From: Pseudomonadota bacterium
GTDB lineage: Bacteria; Pseudomonadota; Gammaproteobacteria; Pseudomonadales; Pseudohongiellaceae
Assembly: GCA_027621405.1 (NCBI GenBank)
Contig: JAQCBT010000008.1
Span: forward strand, 62,001-126,000
Direction: 5' to 3'
DNA length: 64,000 nucleotides
In this document: positions 18,300-26,995 of the stretch, piece by piece
Layout of the letters: the number at the start of each line of letters is the position of its first letter
Position numbering within the stretch: the stretch's first letter is position 1
Notes under the pieces: model-generated
Seen by the model: the letters and a program-made list of their open reading frames with translations, nothing else
The model's database searches: none
What the model was told of the DNA's origin: nothing
Program-made: the position numbers and the translations under genes

Positions 18300-19991
18300 A
18301 TGAGCAACCGAACCAGAGCCTTGCAGGCGATCTTGTTTCAACTGTTTATAGCACTGCCCCTCACCGTTGCCGCCCAGTGCTCACCCATGGGTGGTCCCAC
18401 GGAGATGGCTCAGGGCATGGTCTTCGTCGACAGCAACCGAAGCGGCAGCAGGGAAGCTGGAGAAGTGGGGCTCCCGGGCGTTGCCGTCAGCAATGGCTGC
18501 GACGTGGTGCAAACCGACTCCGCCGGACGCTATGCGATCGCCGTGGCGCCGACGGACATCCTGATGATCAGCAAGCCGGCGGCCTACGCCGTACCCGTCG
18601 ATGAGAACAATATTCCGCAATTTTTCTATCTGCACTATCCCCAGGGCACGCCTTCAATCATCCAGGGCACGGCAGTGGAATGGGCTTTTCCGGTAGTGGA
18701 ACCCACCGGCGCGCTGCCACCGGCCGTGGATTTTGCCCTGATACCTGATAACAGTGCTGACAGCAGTTTCAAAGCCCATGGTTTCGCCGATACCCAGGCT
18801 CGCTACGACCTGGGCGAGGACATGCTGCGCGAGGACCTCATCAATCCTCTCATCGACAACCCCTATGGCGTGGAGTTTGGGCTCACGGTGGGCGACGTGG
18901 TCTATGACAACCTGGCCATCTATGATCGGCACAAGGTCATGATGGGCCTGATGGAGATTCCCCAGTGGTATTTGCCGGGCAACCACGACCTGAACTTTGC
19001 CTCGCCCAATGCCTATTTCGCCAACGAAACCTACAAGCGACATTTCGGCCCCACCTACTATTCCTTCGACCATGGTGATGCCCACTTCGTGGCGCTCAAC
19101 AACGTGGAATATGCAGGCGCTGGTCAGGAATTCGCGGATGGGCGTTATCGGGGGCACATCACAGACAATCAATTGCAGTGGCTCCGCAATGATCTGGCAC
19201 TGGTAGACAGGGACAAGCTCATCGTAATCATGACCCATATTCCCCTTGTTGCCGAAGCCGATGATGGCAACTCTCCGATTGCCACTGGACCGAACACCGG
19301 GAATTTCAATGCCTTGCTGGAAATCCTCGCCCCCTTCACATCCATTTATGGCCTGGCTGGTCACGACACCAGCAATAGCTGGAAGACGCAAGTGAATCAC
19401 CAGCATGGTTGGTCAGGCCGCCCCTGGATCGCCCACACCCTGGCGGAAGTACGGGGCAATGGCTGGACCACGGGACCGGCGGACCTGCGCGGGGTGCGCG
19501 ATGCCATGATGGAAGACGGCAATCCCAATGGCTTCTATGTCCTGCATTTCGAAGGCCGGGTGCTGACTCCGGAGTTTATCCCCTTTCCATTCGGGCCGGA
19601 TGCCACCCAACGCCTGCGTATTACCCTGGACCCACCACTCGTTCCACCACAGGAAGGCTCGGTGAATCGTGGCCGCCTGTCCGCGGATACGCGACTGGTA
19701 GTAAACCTGTTTGATGGCGGCGTGAGGGACAAAGTCTGGTACTCGCTGAATGACGCCGAGCCTGAACCGATGAGCTATACAGTCAGAACTGACCCCTATG
19801 TAGAAAGAGTGCATGCGCAATATGCAGAATCCGATTCTGCCTACGGCAGGCCTGTGCGTTCTTCCCACATATGGGAGGCAAATCTGCCTGCCAGCCTGAC
19901 ACCTGGTTTACACCAGGTGATCGTGACCTCGGAAGATGAATTCGGGCAGAGGCAGCGGGGCACATTTACCTTCGAGATACTGGCAGATTAG
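18300..19991 (+). CDS. Secreted calcineurin-like phosphoesterase
   Basis: A 563-residue protein; GGAGG lies just upstream of the ATG at 18300, which begins a Sec signal (ALQAILFQLFIALPLTVAA). Residues about 40-110 form an SdrD/CarboxypepD-like beta domain (GMVFVDSNRSGSREAGEVGLPGVAVSNG, QTDSAGRYAI), followed by a metallophosphoesterase domain with LTVGDVVYDN, LPGNHDLNF, MTHIPL and a modified GLAGHD. The overall order resembles the calcineurin-like phosphoesterase C-terminal/N-terminal domain family. A mid-protein LAGHDTSN replaces the usual GHTH, which may alter metal binding. The substrate is unknown. Confidence 0.85.
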   Translation: MSNRTRALQAILFQLFIALPLTVAAQCSPMGGPTEMAQGMVFVDSNRSGSREAGEVGLPGVAVSNGCDVVQTDSAGRYAIAVAPTDILMISKPAAYAVPVDENNIPQFFYLHYPQGTPSIIQGTAVEWAFPVVEPTGALPPAVDFALIPDNSADSSFKAHGFADTQARYDLGEDMLREDLINPLIDNPYGVEFGLTVGDVVYDNLAIYDRHKVMMGLMEIPQWYLPGNHDLNFASPNAYFANETYKRHFGPTYYSFDHGDAHFVALNNVEYAGAGQEFADGRYRGHITDNQLQWLRNDLALVDRDKLIVIMTHIPLVAEADDGNSPIATGPNTGNFNALLEILAPFTSIYGLAGHDTSNSWKTQVNHQHGWSGRPWIAHTLAEVRGNGWTTGPADLRGVRDAMMEDGNPNGFYVLHFEGRVLTPEFIPFPFGPDATQRLRITLDPPLVPPQEGSVNRGRLSADTRLVVNLFDGGVRDKVWYSLNDAEPEPMSYTVRTDPYVERVHAQYAESDSAYGRPVRSSHIWEANLPASLTPGLHQVIVTSEDEFGQRQRGTFTFEILAD

Positions 19992-19997
19992 GGAACC

Positions 19998-20483
19998 TTA
20001 GATCCAACGACGCACGGAACGTTTATAGGCCAGGTATTCCTCGCCAAATTTCTGCTGCAGATAGTTCTCCTCCTTCGCTATCGCTATGAGGTAGACCAAT
20101 ACGGCGCCTGGAATGAACGACAGGGTGACCCAGAGGTTGTTGCCGGCGACGCCTACCCCGATATTAAACAGACAGAAGGCCGTGTAGATGGGATTGCGCG
20201 ACCAGCGATAGAGCCCGTCGGTGACCAGGCTATTGGTAGGCTTCCAGGGCTCAATGGCTGTTCCTACCCTGTTGAATACACCGTTTACCTGCAGGGGAAC
20301 CGCAATGGCCAACAGGCAGAATACATAGCCGAGCCACTGCACGGAATCCGGCAAGCCCATAGGTAAGGGAATCAGCCTGTGCAATCCAAAGCCCAGGAAT
20401 ATCAACAGCAGGAAGATTAACGGTGGAGGAAACTTTACCGCCGCACCCTTCCTGTCTTCTACTTGCTCGTTCTCTTCACTCAT
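19998..20483 (-). CDS. Isoprenylcysteine/phospholipid methyltransferase-like membrane protein
   Basis: A 161-residue protein from the ATG at 20483, with GAGGGAAG upstream; a longer in-frame reading lacks a site. Four membrane segments are visible. The ICMT/PEMT signature is clear: TDGLYRWSRNPIY, a later AKEENYLQQKFGEEYLAYKRSVRRW, with the SAM-binding Glu in EENYL. Such proteins methylate membrane-bound substrates, but bacterial ones are mostly uncharacterised. It ends seven bases after the convergent phosphoesterase. Confidence 0.85.
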   Translation of the reverse strand: MSEENEQVEDRKGAAVKFPPPLIFLLLIFLGFGLHRLIPLPMGLPDSVQWLGYVFCLLAIAVPLQVNGVFNRVGTAIEPWKPTNSLVTDGLYRWSRNPIYTAFCLFNIGVGVAGNNLWVTLSFIPGAVLVYLIAIAKEENYLQQKFGEEYLAYKRSVRRWI

Positions 20484-20569
20484 CTTCCCTCTCCCCACGT
20501 TCTCAACAGTGGCGATTTTCGGCAAACCGCATTAGCATGAATACCATACCGCTTTAAAGGGCCCAAGCC

Positions 20570-21472
20570 ATGACTGACTTTAACAAAATTCTGGTTGTTC
20601 TGGACGTCTACAATGACTTCAGGGTTACCGCAGACTCACTCCCCCTCGAGGTTACCAAGGCCATGGGCTTCGTCGCTAATCAGGAGACAGCGATGCTCCA
20701 CCTGGTGGGCTGTGGTTTCGAAGAGTATCTGCACGACAGCTACAGCGACTTCGGCCCGGATGCCATCGCTCACCGCAAGGAGTTTATTGCCAAGATGGAG
20801 GCCCGGCTGGATGTAATCGCCCAGGCCTTGAAAGGCAGGGGGTTCAGGGTGGATTGCCGGGTTCACTGGACTTATCCACGCTACGAGCAGATTGCCCGGG
20901 AAGCCGAGGAACTGGATGTCGATCTCGTGGTGCAGCATGCCCACATGCGGCTACCCCACGAGAAGCACAATCTTTCACACGATAGCTGGCAACTCATCAA
21001 GACCACCTCCCGACCCCTGTTGCTCACCAAGGATCTCGAGTGGCAGGAGCAACCAGTGATCCTGGCGGCCGTCGATCCGGTACACAGCCATTCGAAACCA
21101 AGGGGCCTGGATCACAAGATTCTGAATTTTGCACTAAAGACCCAGGAACTCATCGGTGGTCTCGTGCAGGTGGTCCATGCCTGCCCGCAGACTGCCCGCC
21201 CCTTCGCCGACGCTGATGCCATCAAGCAGACTCACATCGATGCCTTGGACAAGCTGCTGGCCGACTTCACTATCCCCGAAGCCAATATCCATCTGGTTGA
21301 CGAAACCCCAGTGAATGCCATCGTGCATTGCCAGGACTCCTTGCATGCGGCAATCACCGTAACCGGCGCCCTGTCCCGCAGCCGTCTTGCGGAGGTAATC
21401 ATCGGCAATACGGCGTCGCGCATGCTGGACTACCTGAAGTCCGATCTCCTGATCCTGCATCCCGACAGCTAG
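20570..21472 (+). CDS. uspE: Tandem universal stress protein (UspE-like)
   Basis: A 300-residue cytoplasmic protein of two Usp domains: residues 1-150 (KILVVLDVYNDF..., ending RPLLLTKD) and 155-300 (QPVILAAVDPVHSH..., ending EVIIGNTASRMLDYLKSDLLILHPD). The second domain retains the G-x-G-type nucleotide segment IIGNTASRML. Length and tandem form match UspE, which acts in stress survival and motility/adhesion control in enterics. It is divergent from the ICMT-like gene. Confidence 0.85.
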   Translation: MTDFNKILVVLDVYNDFRVTADSLPLEVTKAMGFVANQETAMLHLVGCGFEEYLHDSYSDFGPDAIAHRKEFIAKMEARLDVIAQALKGRGFRVDCRVHWTYPRYEQIAREAEELDVDLVVQHAHMRLPHEKHNLSHDSWQLIKTTSRPLLLTKDLEWQEQPVILAAVDPVHSHSKPRGLDHKILNFALKTQELIGGLVQVVHACPQTARPFADADAIKQTHIDALDKLLADFTIPEANIHLVDETPVNAIVHCQDSLHAAITVTGALSRSRLAEVIIGNTASRMLDYLKSDLLILHPDS

Positions 21473-21493
21473 CAAACCTGCCGGGAAAACGGT

Positions 21494-22411
21494 TCATCCT
21501 GCCATGCGGAAGCGAAAGATCTTCAGCCCCATCTCGGGTTCGCGGTCCTGATATTCCGGGGCGACAGGCAATCTCTCCACGAATTCAGCCCCAGGGCAGT
21601 GTGCCTCGAACAGTTGGTGCATCCAGGAGGATTCCAGAAATGGGCTGTTGAGGCAGGCTATAATCTCGGCTCCCGGATTACAGAGACTGCCAAGTCTCTT
21701 CACCACCGCAGCATAGTCTTTCGCTGCATCGAAACTCCCACGCTGGCGCGTAGGTGGATCGATGATTACCACATCGTAGCGCCCAAATTGTTTGACTCGA
21801 CCCCAGGACGTAAACAGATTGTGGGGAATGGAGCGCACAGAGCGAGATTGTTGGTCATTCAGTTCATGATTGCGATTGCCCCAGGCGATACTCGTCTTGC
21901 TGATATCCACATTGGTCACCGAGCTGGCCCCACCTGCCAGCGCCGCTACTGACAGGGAACAGGTATAGGCAAACAGGTTTAGTACATTGCGCTCTCTGCA
22001 GTTAGCAATCAGCCACTGCCGTACCAATCGCATATCCATGAACAATCCAGCATTCTGGCGCCGTCCGGGATGCACTTCGAATTTCAACCCGTTTTCCAAA
22101 ACAGTAATGTTCTCCAGCACCTCGCCATGAACAGTTTCTGCAGGTGCACCCTGCTCATAACGTCGCTGCAACACGACGGATTGAATCTGTTGCATCTGAT
22201 CCGCGGCGAGCAGCGAATCTACAGGCAAAAGTGAATCTGCACTGACATCGTAGGCACTCACCAGCACCAGCGGTGGATACCAGTCCAGGCAAATGTGCTC
22301 GAGACCCGGATACAACTGCCCACGGCCGTGAAAAATTCTCCGCGCTTCCGCTTGAGATTGTGCAAAGAAGCATTCTGCCGCTTCTAGTAGCGGCGCAAGG
22401 GTTTCACTCAT
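21494..22411 (-). CDS. Class I SAM-dependent methyltransferase, RlmI/RlmK-like
   Basis: A 305-residue enzyme. An N-terminal adaptor region is followed by a Rossmann methyltransferase domain: KFEVHPGRRQNAGLFMDMR, the SAM site VLNLFAYTCSLSVAALAGGA, NVDISKTSIAWG and the catalytic-loop-like IDPPTRQRG. The match is to the PF10672 group that contains 23S rRNA methyltransferases such as RlmI and the RlmK half of RlmKL. It is probably an RNA methyltransferase, but the target base is not predictable. It converges with uspE. Confidence 0.82.
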   Translation of the reverse strand: MSETLAPLLEAAECFFAQSQAEARRIFHGRGQLYPGLEHICLDWYPPLVLVSAYDVSADSLLPVDSLLAADQMQQIQSVVLQRRYEQGAPAETVHGEVLENITVLENGLKFEVHPGRRQNAGLFMDMRLVRQWLIANCRERNVLNLFAYTCSLSVAALAGGASSVTNVDISKTSIAWGNRNHELNDQQSRSVRSIPHNLFTSWGRVKQFGRYDVVIIDPPTRQRGSFDAAKDYAAVVKRLGSLCNPGAEIIACLNSPFLESSWMHQLFEAHCPGAEFVERLPVAPEYQDREPEMGLKIFRFRMAG

Positions 22412-22482
22412 GGTTCATGCCGATGTGGATTGGAGTATCATGCTCTGGCTGAAATTTATTTTGGGAACACACAGTCTACTCC

Positions 22483-24093
22483 ATGCGCGACTACGACTAC
22501 ATCATCATCGGGGCCGGAACGGCAGGTTGCGTGCTCGCCAATCGCCTGTCACAAGACCCGCAGAAACAGGTGTTGCTACTGGAGGCAGGCAGCAAAGATG
22601 ACTATTTCTGGATCGATATTCCAGTGGGCTACCTGTACACCATCGCCAACCCCAGAACCGATTGGTGTTACCACACTGAAGCGGAAGCCGGTCTCAATGG
22701 TCGAAGCATAGGCTATGCCCGCGGCAAGGTGCTTGGCGGCTGCTCATCCATCAATGCCATGATCTATATGCGTGGCCAGAAGAGCGATTACGATCACTGG
22801 GCAGAACTGGGAAACAGGGGATGGGGTTGGGAAGACGTACTGCCGGTCTTCAGGAAATCGGAAGACTACCAGCACGGAGCCGACGAGTACCACGGCGCAG
22901 GTGGAGAGTTAAGAGTCGAAGAGCGCCGGGTCAATTGGGAAATTCTGGATGCGTGGCGAGATGCGGCAGAACAATGTGGCATCCCGAAGATCGACGAGTT
23001 TAACCGCGGCGATAATTTCGGCAACGCCTATTTCCAGATGAACCAGAAGCGCGGGCGTCGCTGGAGTGCGACCAGGGCGTTTCTCAACCCGGTGCTGTCC
23101 CGCCCCAACCTGACCGTGCACACCAATGCCCATGTGGAAAAGCTTCTCATCGACGAAACTCCCGGAAATCTCCGGGCAACAGGCGTACTGGCCAACATCG
23201 AAGGCCAGAAGTCCATGAATTTCAATGCCCATGGCGAGGTAATACTCTCCGCAGGCGCCATCGGTTCTCCGCAGATACTCCAGCTCAGCGGAATCGGACC
23301 GGTGCCACTGTTGCAGGAACACGGCATCAAGGTCATCCACGATCTGCCACCCGTCGGGGAGAACCTGCATGACCATCTGCAGGTACGCAGCGTCTACAAA
23401 GTCAGCAACACCGTGACCCTGAATCAGCGCGCACGATCGTTTTTCGGCAAGATAGCCATGGGGCTGGAATATTTCGCCTTCAGGACAGGTCCGCTCACCA
23501 TGCCGCCCTCGCAGCTGGGAGCATTCGCCAGGAGTGACCCCGATCAGCCCAGCGCCAATATTGAGTGGCATGTGCAACCACTCTCCCTGGACAAGTTTGG
23601 CGATCCCTTGCACAGCTTCAATGCGATTACACCCAGCGTCTGCAACCTGCGCCCTTCCAGTCGGGGCCATGTCCGTATAACAAGCAATAGGTGGCAGGAC
23701 TATCCAGCAATCAAGCTGAATTACCTTTCCACAGAGGAGGACAGACAGGTAGCGGTGGAAGGCCTGAAGTTTACCCGCCGCATCATGGCGGCCGATGCCC
23801 TCAAGCGCTTTGCACCACAGGAATGGAAGCCCGGACCAGAGTTAAGGAGTGACGAGGATCTGGCCAGGGCCGCCGGCGACCTCGGCACAACGATCTTTCA
23901 CCCGGTGGGCACCTGCAAGATGGGAAATGGAGCAGACAGCGTCGTGAACGACAGATTGCAGGTGCGGGGCATAAAGAACCTCCGCGTCATCGATGCCTCG
24001 ATCATGCCACGCATAACCTCCGGAAACACCAATGCTCCGACAGTGATGATTGCCGAAAAAGGCGCCTCTTTTATCCTGGGGGGCAATGCCTGA
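22483..24093 (+). CDS. GMC-family FAD oxidoreductase (choline/alcohol dehydrogenase-like)
   Basis: A 536-residue flavoprotein. The FAD dinucleotide motif IIIGAGTAGCVLANRLS is at the N-terminus, then GKVLGGCSSINAMIYMRG, the second GMC signature GAIGSPQILQLSGIG, and the catalytic C-terminus HPVGTCKMG...NTNAPTVMIAEKG with the His/Asn pair. The length fits BetA/AlkJ-type dehydrogenases oxidising alcohols or polyethylene glycols. A single gene; the substrate is not predictable. Confidence 0.92.
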   Translation: MRDYDYIIIGAGTAGCVLANRLSQDPQKQVLLLEAGSKDDYFWIDIPVGYLYTIANPRTDWCYHTEAEAGLNGRSIGYARGKVLGGCSSINAMIYMRGQKSDYDHWAELGNRGWGWEDVLPVFRKSEDYQHGADEYHGAGGELRVEERRVNWEILDAWRDAAEQCGIPKIDEFNRGDNFGNAYFQMNQKRGRRWSATRAFLNPVLSRPNLTVHTNAHVEKLLIDETPGNLRATGVLANIEGQKSMNFNAHGEVILSAGAIGSPQILQLSGIGPVPLLQEHGIKVIHDLPPVGENLHDHLQVRSVYKVSNTVTLNQRARSFFGKIAMGLEYFAFRTGPLTMPPSQLGAFARSDPDQPSANIEWHVQPLSLDKFGDPLHSFNAITPSVCNLRPSSRGHVRITSNRWQDYPAIKLNYLSTEEDRQVAVEGLKFTRRIMAADALKRFAPQEWKPGPELRSDEDLARAAGDLGTTIFHPVGTCKMGNGADSVVNDRLQVRGIKNLRVIDASIMPRITSGNTNAPTVMIAEKGASFILGGNA

Positions 24094-24216
24094 CCGTGCA
24101 TGTCTGATAACGGATAAAACATGATTCCAGCGAGCCTGGATCACAATTTTGTGCAATCAGGCAATATGGAGTAGTTTATCAACGGTATTTGATTGCGAAG
24201 CGGCTGGCGATTCTGA

Positions 24217-24642
24217 ATGGACAAATTGAAGTGGTATTGGAAACTGTATAGCGTCCTCCTGTTACTGGCAGGATTCGTTCAGATGTTCCGCAAGATGCTC
24301 ACCGATACGGGCGGTCCCTCCTCCAGGTATGCGGCCGTGGTGGTTGCCGCAGTCATCGTATCGGTCCTCATCGCCAAGGCTAACCAGCAGGCTATGGGGA
24401 AGGTATGGATGTGGCAGTCCCTGTTCGTGGTGCTGGCAATCGGGATCTGCTTAATGCTGGGCTTCGGCGTGTATCTGGGAATGGGCGGTATCTATATGAG
24501 TTCGGCATTCCTGGGTTTAGGCGCAGCACTTATTGCACCTGCAGCCAGCGAAATTTTTGTCTACGCCTACCGCTCACCACAGCTTTGGTCCTGGAATTCA
24601 GAGGAGCCAGACCTGATCGAAGATCCGGAATCCCGGAGCTAG
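24217..24642 (+). CDS. Small membrane protein, unknown
   Basis: I do not recognise this 141-residue protein. It has four likely membrane segments (VLLLLAGFVQMF, YAAVVVAAVIVSVLIA, LFVVLAIGICLMLGFGVYLG, AFLGLGAALIAPAASEIFVYAY) and an acidic tail (EEPDLIEDPE). It lies 40 bases upstream of a GST gene on the same strand; the two may be co-transcribed. Confidence 0.65.
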   Translation: MDKLKWYWKLYSVLLLLAGFVQMFRKMLTDTGGPSSRYAAVVVAAVIVSVLIAKANQQAMGKVWMWQSLFVVLAIGICLMLGFGVYLGMGGIYMSSAFLGLGAALIAPAASEIFVYAYRSPQLWSWNSEEPDLIEDPESRS

Positions 24643-24682
24643 CATCAGCTACAGTTTAGATCTGGAAAGAGACACATTAAAG

Positions 24683-25303
24683 ATGATTTTCTACTACGCA
24701 CCGCAAACCGTTTCCCTTGCTTCCCACATCGTGCTGGAAGAAGTCGGAGCACAGTACGACACCCAGCTGCTTAACTTCGCCAAGACGGAACAACGCTCGG
24801 AAGATTACCTTAGGACTAACCCCAAGGGACGGGTTCCCGCCCTGGTCACGGAGCGAGGTATTCTGACGGAAACACCTGCCATCCTGGCTTTTCTCGCGCA
24901 GTCCTTTCCCGCCAGCAATATGGCAGCGCTGGACGATCCATTCGAATTTGCCAAGATGCAGGAATTCAATGCCTACCTTTGTGCCACAGTCCATGTTGCC
25001 CACGCCCACAGAGTGCGCGGTAATCGCTGGGTTGATGACGACGCCGCCATCGCGGCCATGCAGGCGAAAGTGCCGCAGACCATGAGAGAATGTTTTCAGC
25101 TTATCGAAGACACCATGTTCACGGGGCCGTGGGTACGCGGTGAGAACTACTCTATCTGTGACCCATACCTGTTCACTATCAGCACCTGGTTGAAAGGCGA
25201 TAGCGTAGACGTAGACGATTTCCCGGCAATCGCTGAATTTCAGCGCAAAATGCGCGAGCGATCAGCCGTCCAACGGGTCTTGCGCCTGCACGGCCTGCAA
25301 TAG
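24683..25303 (+). CDS. Glutathione S-transferase family protein
   Basis: A 206-residue cytosolic enzyme. The thioredoxin-like half has FYYAPQTVSLASHIVLEEVGA with a candidate catalytic Ser, then NPKGRVPALVTERGILTETPAILAFLA (cis-Pro turn and ET(S)-type glutathione contact). The helical half ends GENYSICDPYLFTISTWL, the usual N-capping Asp motif. A divergent relative of the GST at 7883-8509. Confidence 0.9.
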   Translation: MIFYYAPQTVSLASHIVLEEVGAQYDTQLLNFAKTEQRSEDYLRTNPKGRVPALVTERGILTETPAILAFLAQSFPASNMAALDDPFEFAKMQEFNAYLCATVHVAHAHRVRGNRWVDDDAAIAAMQAKVPQTMRECFQLIEDTMFTGPWVRGENYSICDPYLFTISTWLKGDSVDVDDFPAIAEFQRKMRERSAVQRVLRLHGLQ

Positions 25304-25314
25304 ATATTCCTAAA

Positions 25315-25620
25315 CTACAGGTTTAAACTCTTGTCATTGCGCAATGACAGGTTGCAGCGCAGCTTCTGTGCCGCTCTTTCAATGGCCATCGCAATATCGA
25401 TGTGTTGAGCACTGCCGACGGCTGTTTCCATCTCGCTGCTTCTGCCCTCCAGATCACATCTGTAGTAGAGGCCTGGATAGCCAGGTTCGCTCTTCATGCG
25501 CAGTATCAGGCGTACGAACTGCAAACGATTGCCAAATGTAGACAAGGATTGCCGCAACTTCATCTCCAGAAATAGCTCGTCTGGCTGATCGATCTGACTG
25601 TCTATTACTACTTTGTCCAC
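25315..25620 (-). CDS. Small HPF/RaiA-like protein
   Basis: A 101-residue protein with a GTG start at 25620 and GAGG eight bases upstream, placed 13 bases after the stop of the TPR-like gene, so the two form an operon. The predicted order of elements is strand (VVIDSQI), helix (DELFLEMKLRQSLSTFG), strands (FVRLILRMK, YYRCDLEGR, METAVGSAQ) and a long C-terminal helix (DIAMAIERAAQKLRCNLSLR). This beta-alpha-beta-beta-beta-alpha order and the placing of the AI-x-RAA-x-KLRR-like helix resemble ribosome hibernation factors HPF/YfiA. Identity is low, so the call rests on the pattern. Confidence 0.55.
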   Translation of the reverse strand: MDKVVIDSQIDQPDELFLEMKLRQSLSTFGNRLQFVRLILRMKSEPGYPGLYYRCDLEGRSSEMETAVGSAQHIDIAMAIERAAQKLRCNLSLRNDKSLNL

Positions 25621-25633
25621 TCTGACTGCCTCT

Positions 25634-26650
25634 TCAGTTAACCCCGCGAATCACTCGCACTATTGCTCCGGACTCTTCCTTCAGAGCCAGAATCAGCTGA
25701 TCAATCCATTCTTTTTCTCCAATACTCAGCTGCCGGTTCTCGTCGCTGATGACTTCCAGTCTCTGGATAGATTCTTCAACCTGATTCAGGTAGCGCCCAA
25801 CCGCAAAGCTGCTGGAAAAAAAGCTACCGTCACCCCGAACAAAGCTTGCCAGTTTCACCCTGCGGCAGTGCCGTACGGATTCACCCTCTGCATTTTCGCT
25901 GTCATAGCACTGCGCCTCGGTGATATAGCTTCCCGGACCGAGATCGCTACTTATCCAGCGGGGATTCAATAGTGCGCGAGCGAGGGTTATATCAGTCTGT
26001 GCCTTGCCCAGCACGAGATTGACCAGGCCTTCGGAAGGTAAGACTCCTGCATGTTCGACCTTGTCGATAACCTCGGAGTAGAACGTGCTGAGCTCCTGGA
26101 CTGACGGGAATACTTCTGACATTCCAACACTGCCCAGACGACCATTGATCGCCTTCCATTGCCAACTGGAGTAAAACTCGGCAGCAATTACATACCTGAT
26201 ATCCTGGGGTGGATACACCTTGCTGGAAATCAGGAAACCAAGCTGGTGCAGGTCGTGAACTTCTTCCCAGCTCTCAAGCTCGGCCAGCGCATGGATAAGA
26301 TTGTTCAGATGAGTCAACTGTTGCTCACTGTATAGGCCCGAGTGTATTCGACTCAGGTGCCATGCCTGGCGGAATACCTGGGCGGCATCAGCGTATTTCT
26401 CGTTCTCCAGCAACAGTAGACCCAGACCGCCATAGAGCTCATCCAGGCCCTGTCCGTAAGGACCTCGCTCCAGGATGAGCTCATCTATAGCCTGCAACTG
26501 GCCCTGCACCCGCATCTGCAATTCGATCGACGTGTCCACCAAATCCTGACGAACCGTTCCGTCATCAACGGCACCAGCAGTATTAGCCAGCGACGATGAC
26601 GCCAACACACAGAGTGTTAGCCAACTCCCAAACAATACAGCATTGCTCAC
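25634..26650 (-). CDS. Exported helical-repeat (TPR-like) protein, unknown
   Basis: A 338-residue protein with GTG start at 26650 and GGAGG eight bases upstream. It has a Sec signal (AVLFGSWLTLCVLASSSLANTAGA). Residues about 45-160 read as paired helices of TPR type (LDELYGGLGLLLLENEKYADAAQVFRQAWHLSRIHSG). A later part has three Cys (EAQCYDSENAEGESVRHCRRVKL). I recognise no catalytic motif. It is divergent from the exporter operon across an AT-rich region and is followed by the HPF-like gene. Confidence 0.65.
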   Translation of the reverse strand: MSNAVLFGSWLTLCVLASSSLANTAGAVDDGTVRQDLVDTSIELQMRVQGQLQAIDELILERGPYGQGLDELYGGLGLLLLENEKYADAAQVFRQAWHLSRIHSGLYSEQQLTHLNNLIHALAELESWEEVHDLHQLGFLISSKVYPPQDIRYVIAAEFYSSWQWKAINGRLGSVGMSEVFPSVQELSTFYSEVIDKVEHAGVLPSEGLVNLVLGKAQTDITLARALLNPRWISSDLGPGSYITEAQCYDSENAEGESVRHCRRVKLASFVRGDGSFFSSSFAVGRYLNQVEESIQRLEVISDENRQLSIGEKEWIDQLILALKEESGAIVRVIRGVN

Positions 26651-26841
26651 CGACAGCTCCTCCAGTAATCAATCCTGGTCCGGCCCGAACACTATTATCC
26701 GGGGAAAGAATTTCACGCCGTCAACAATACAGAATCATCCCTGATTTTTTTACTCAAAAATTTCGAATCTATTATTCGTTATTATCTGATTAACATCATC
26801 GATTGTTCGATTAATAATGATCATCAAATGGAGCAAGGCCG
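26651..26841. promoter_or_regulatory. AT-rich divergent control region
   Basis: This region separates the TPR-like gene from the exporter operon. It is far more AT-rich than its surroundings at 26740-26825 and holds an inverted repeat ATCGA-ttgt-TCGAT at 26798-26811, with ATTATTCG and ATTAATAAT elements close by. Divergent promoters and a shared regulator site are likely; the LysR-type gene at 31555 is one candidate regulator. Confidence 0.4.
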
Positions 26842-26980
26842 ATGACACTCACCACCAGGGAGTGCTTCATCCCCTTGCTTTCTTATTATCGACGAACAGG
26901 GAGAACAGCGTACTGCGAGCTTTCAGTGCTTGAGACGCGAGGGCAAACAGCTCTCGCTTTACATCAACAACATCAAGTAA
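26842..26980 (+). other. Possible small gene split by a frame change
   Basis: An ATG at 26842 follows a good ribosome site (GGAGCAAGG) and reads MTLTTRECFIPL; after about 12 codons the neighbouring +1 frame carries a protein-like stretch (CFLIIDEQGEQRTASFQCLR, then REGKQLSLYINNIK) ending at the TAA at 26978-26980, 15 bases before the exporter gene. Frame 2 alone has no start codon after an in-frame TGA at 26843. Either a small gene with a single-base frameshift (real or error), or chance. If joined, the product is about 45 residues, with two Cys. Confidence 0.3.
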
Positions 26981-26995
26981 GCAGTATTTTTAGAG

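Noticed and set aside
18654..19406. Minus-strand open frame of 250 codons
   Set aside because: Antisense shadow of the metallophosphoesterase gene.
22909..23670. Minus-strand open frame of 253 codons
   Set aside because: Antisense shadow of the GMC oxidoreductase gene.
26828..26845. Second in-frame TGA (MEQGR-TGA) read as selenocysteine before the exporter
   Set aside because: No redox-like motif around it, and the only nearby stem (CACUC/GAGUG) starts directly after the TGA, too close for a SECIS. A frame change explains the pattern better.
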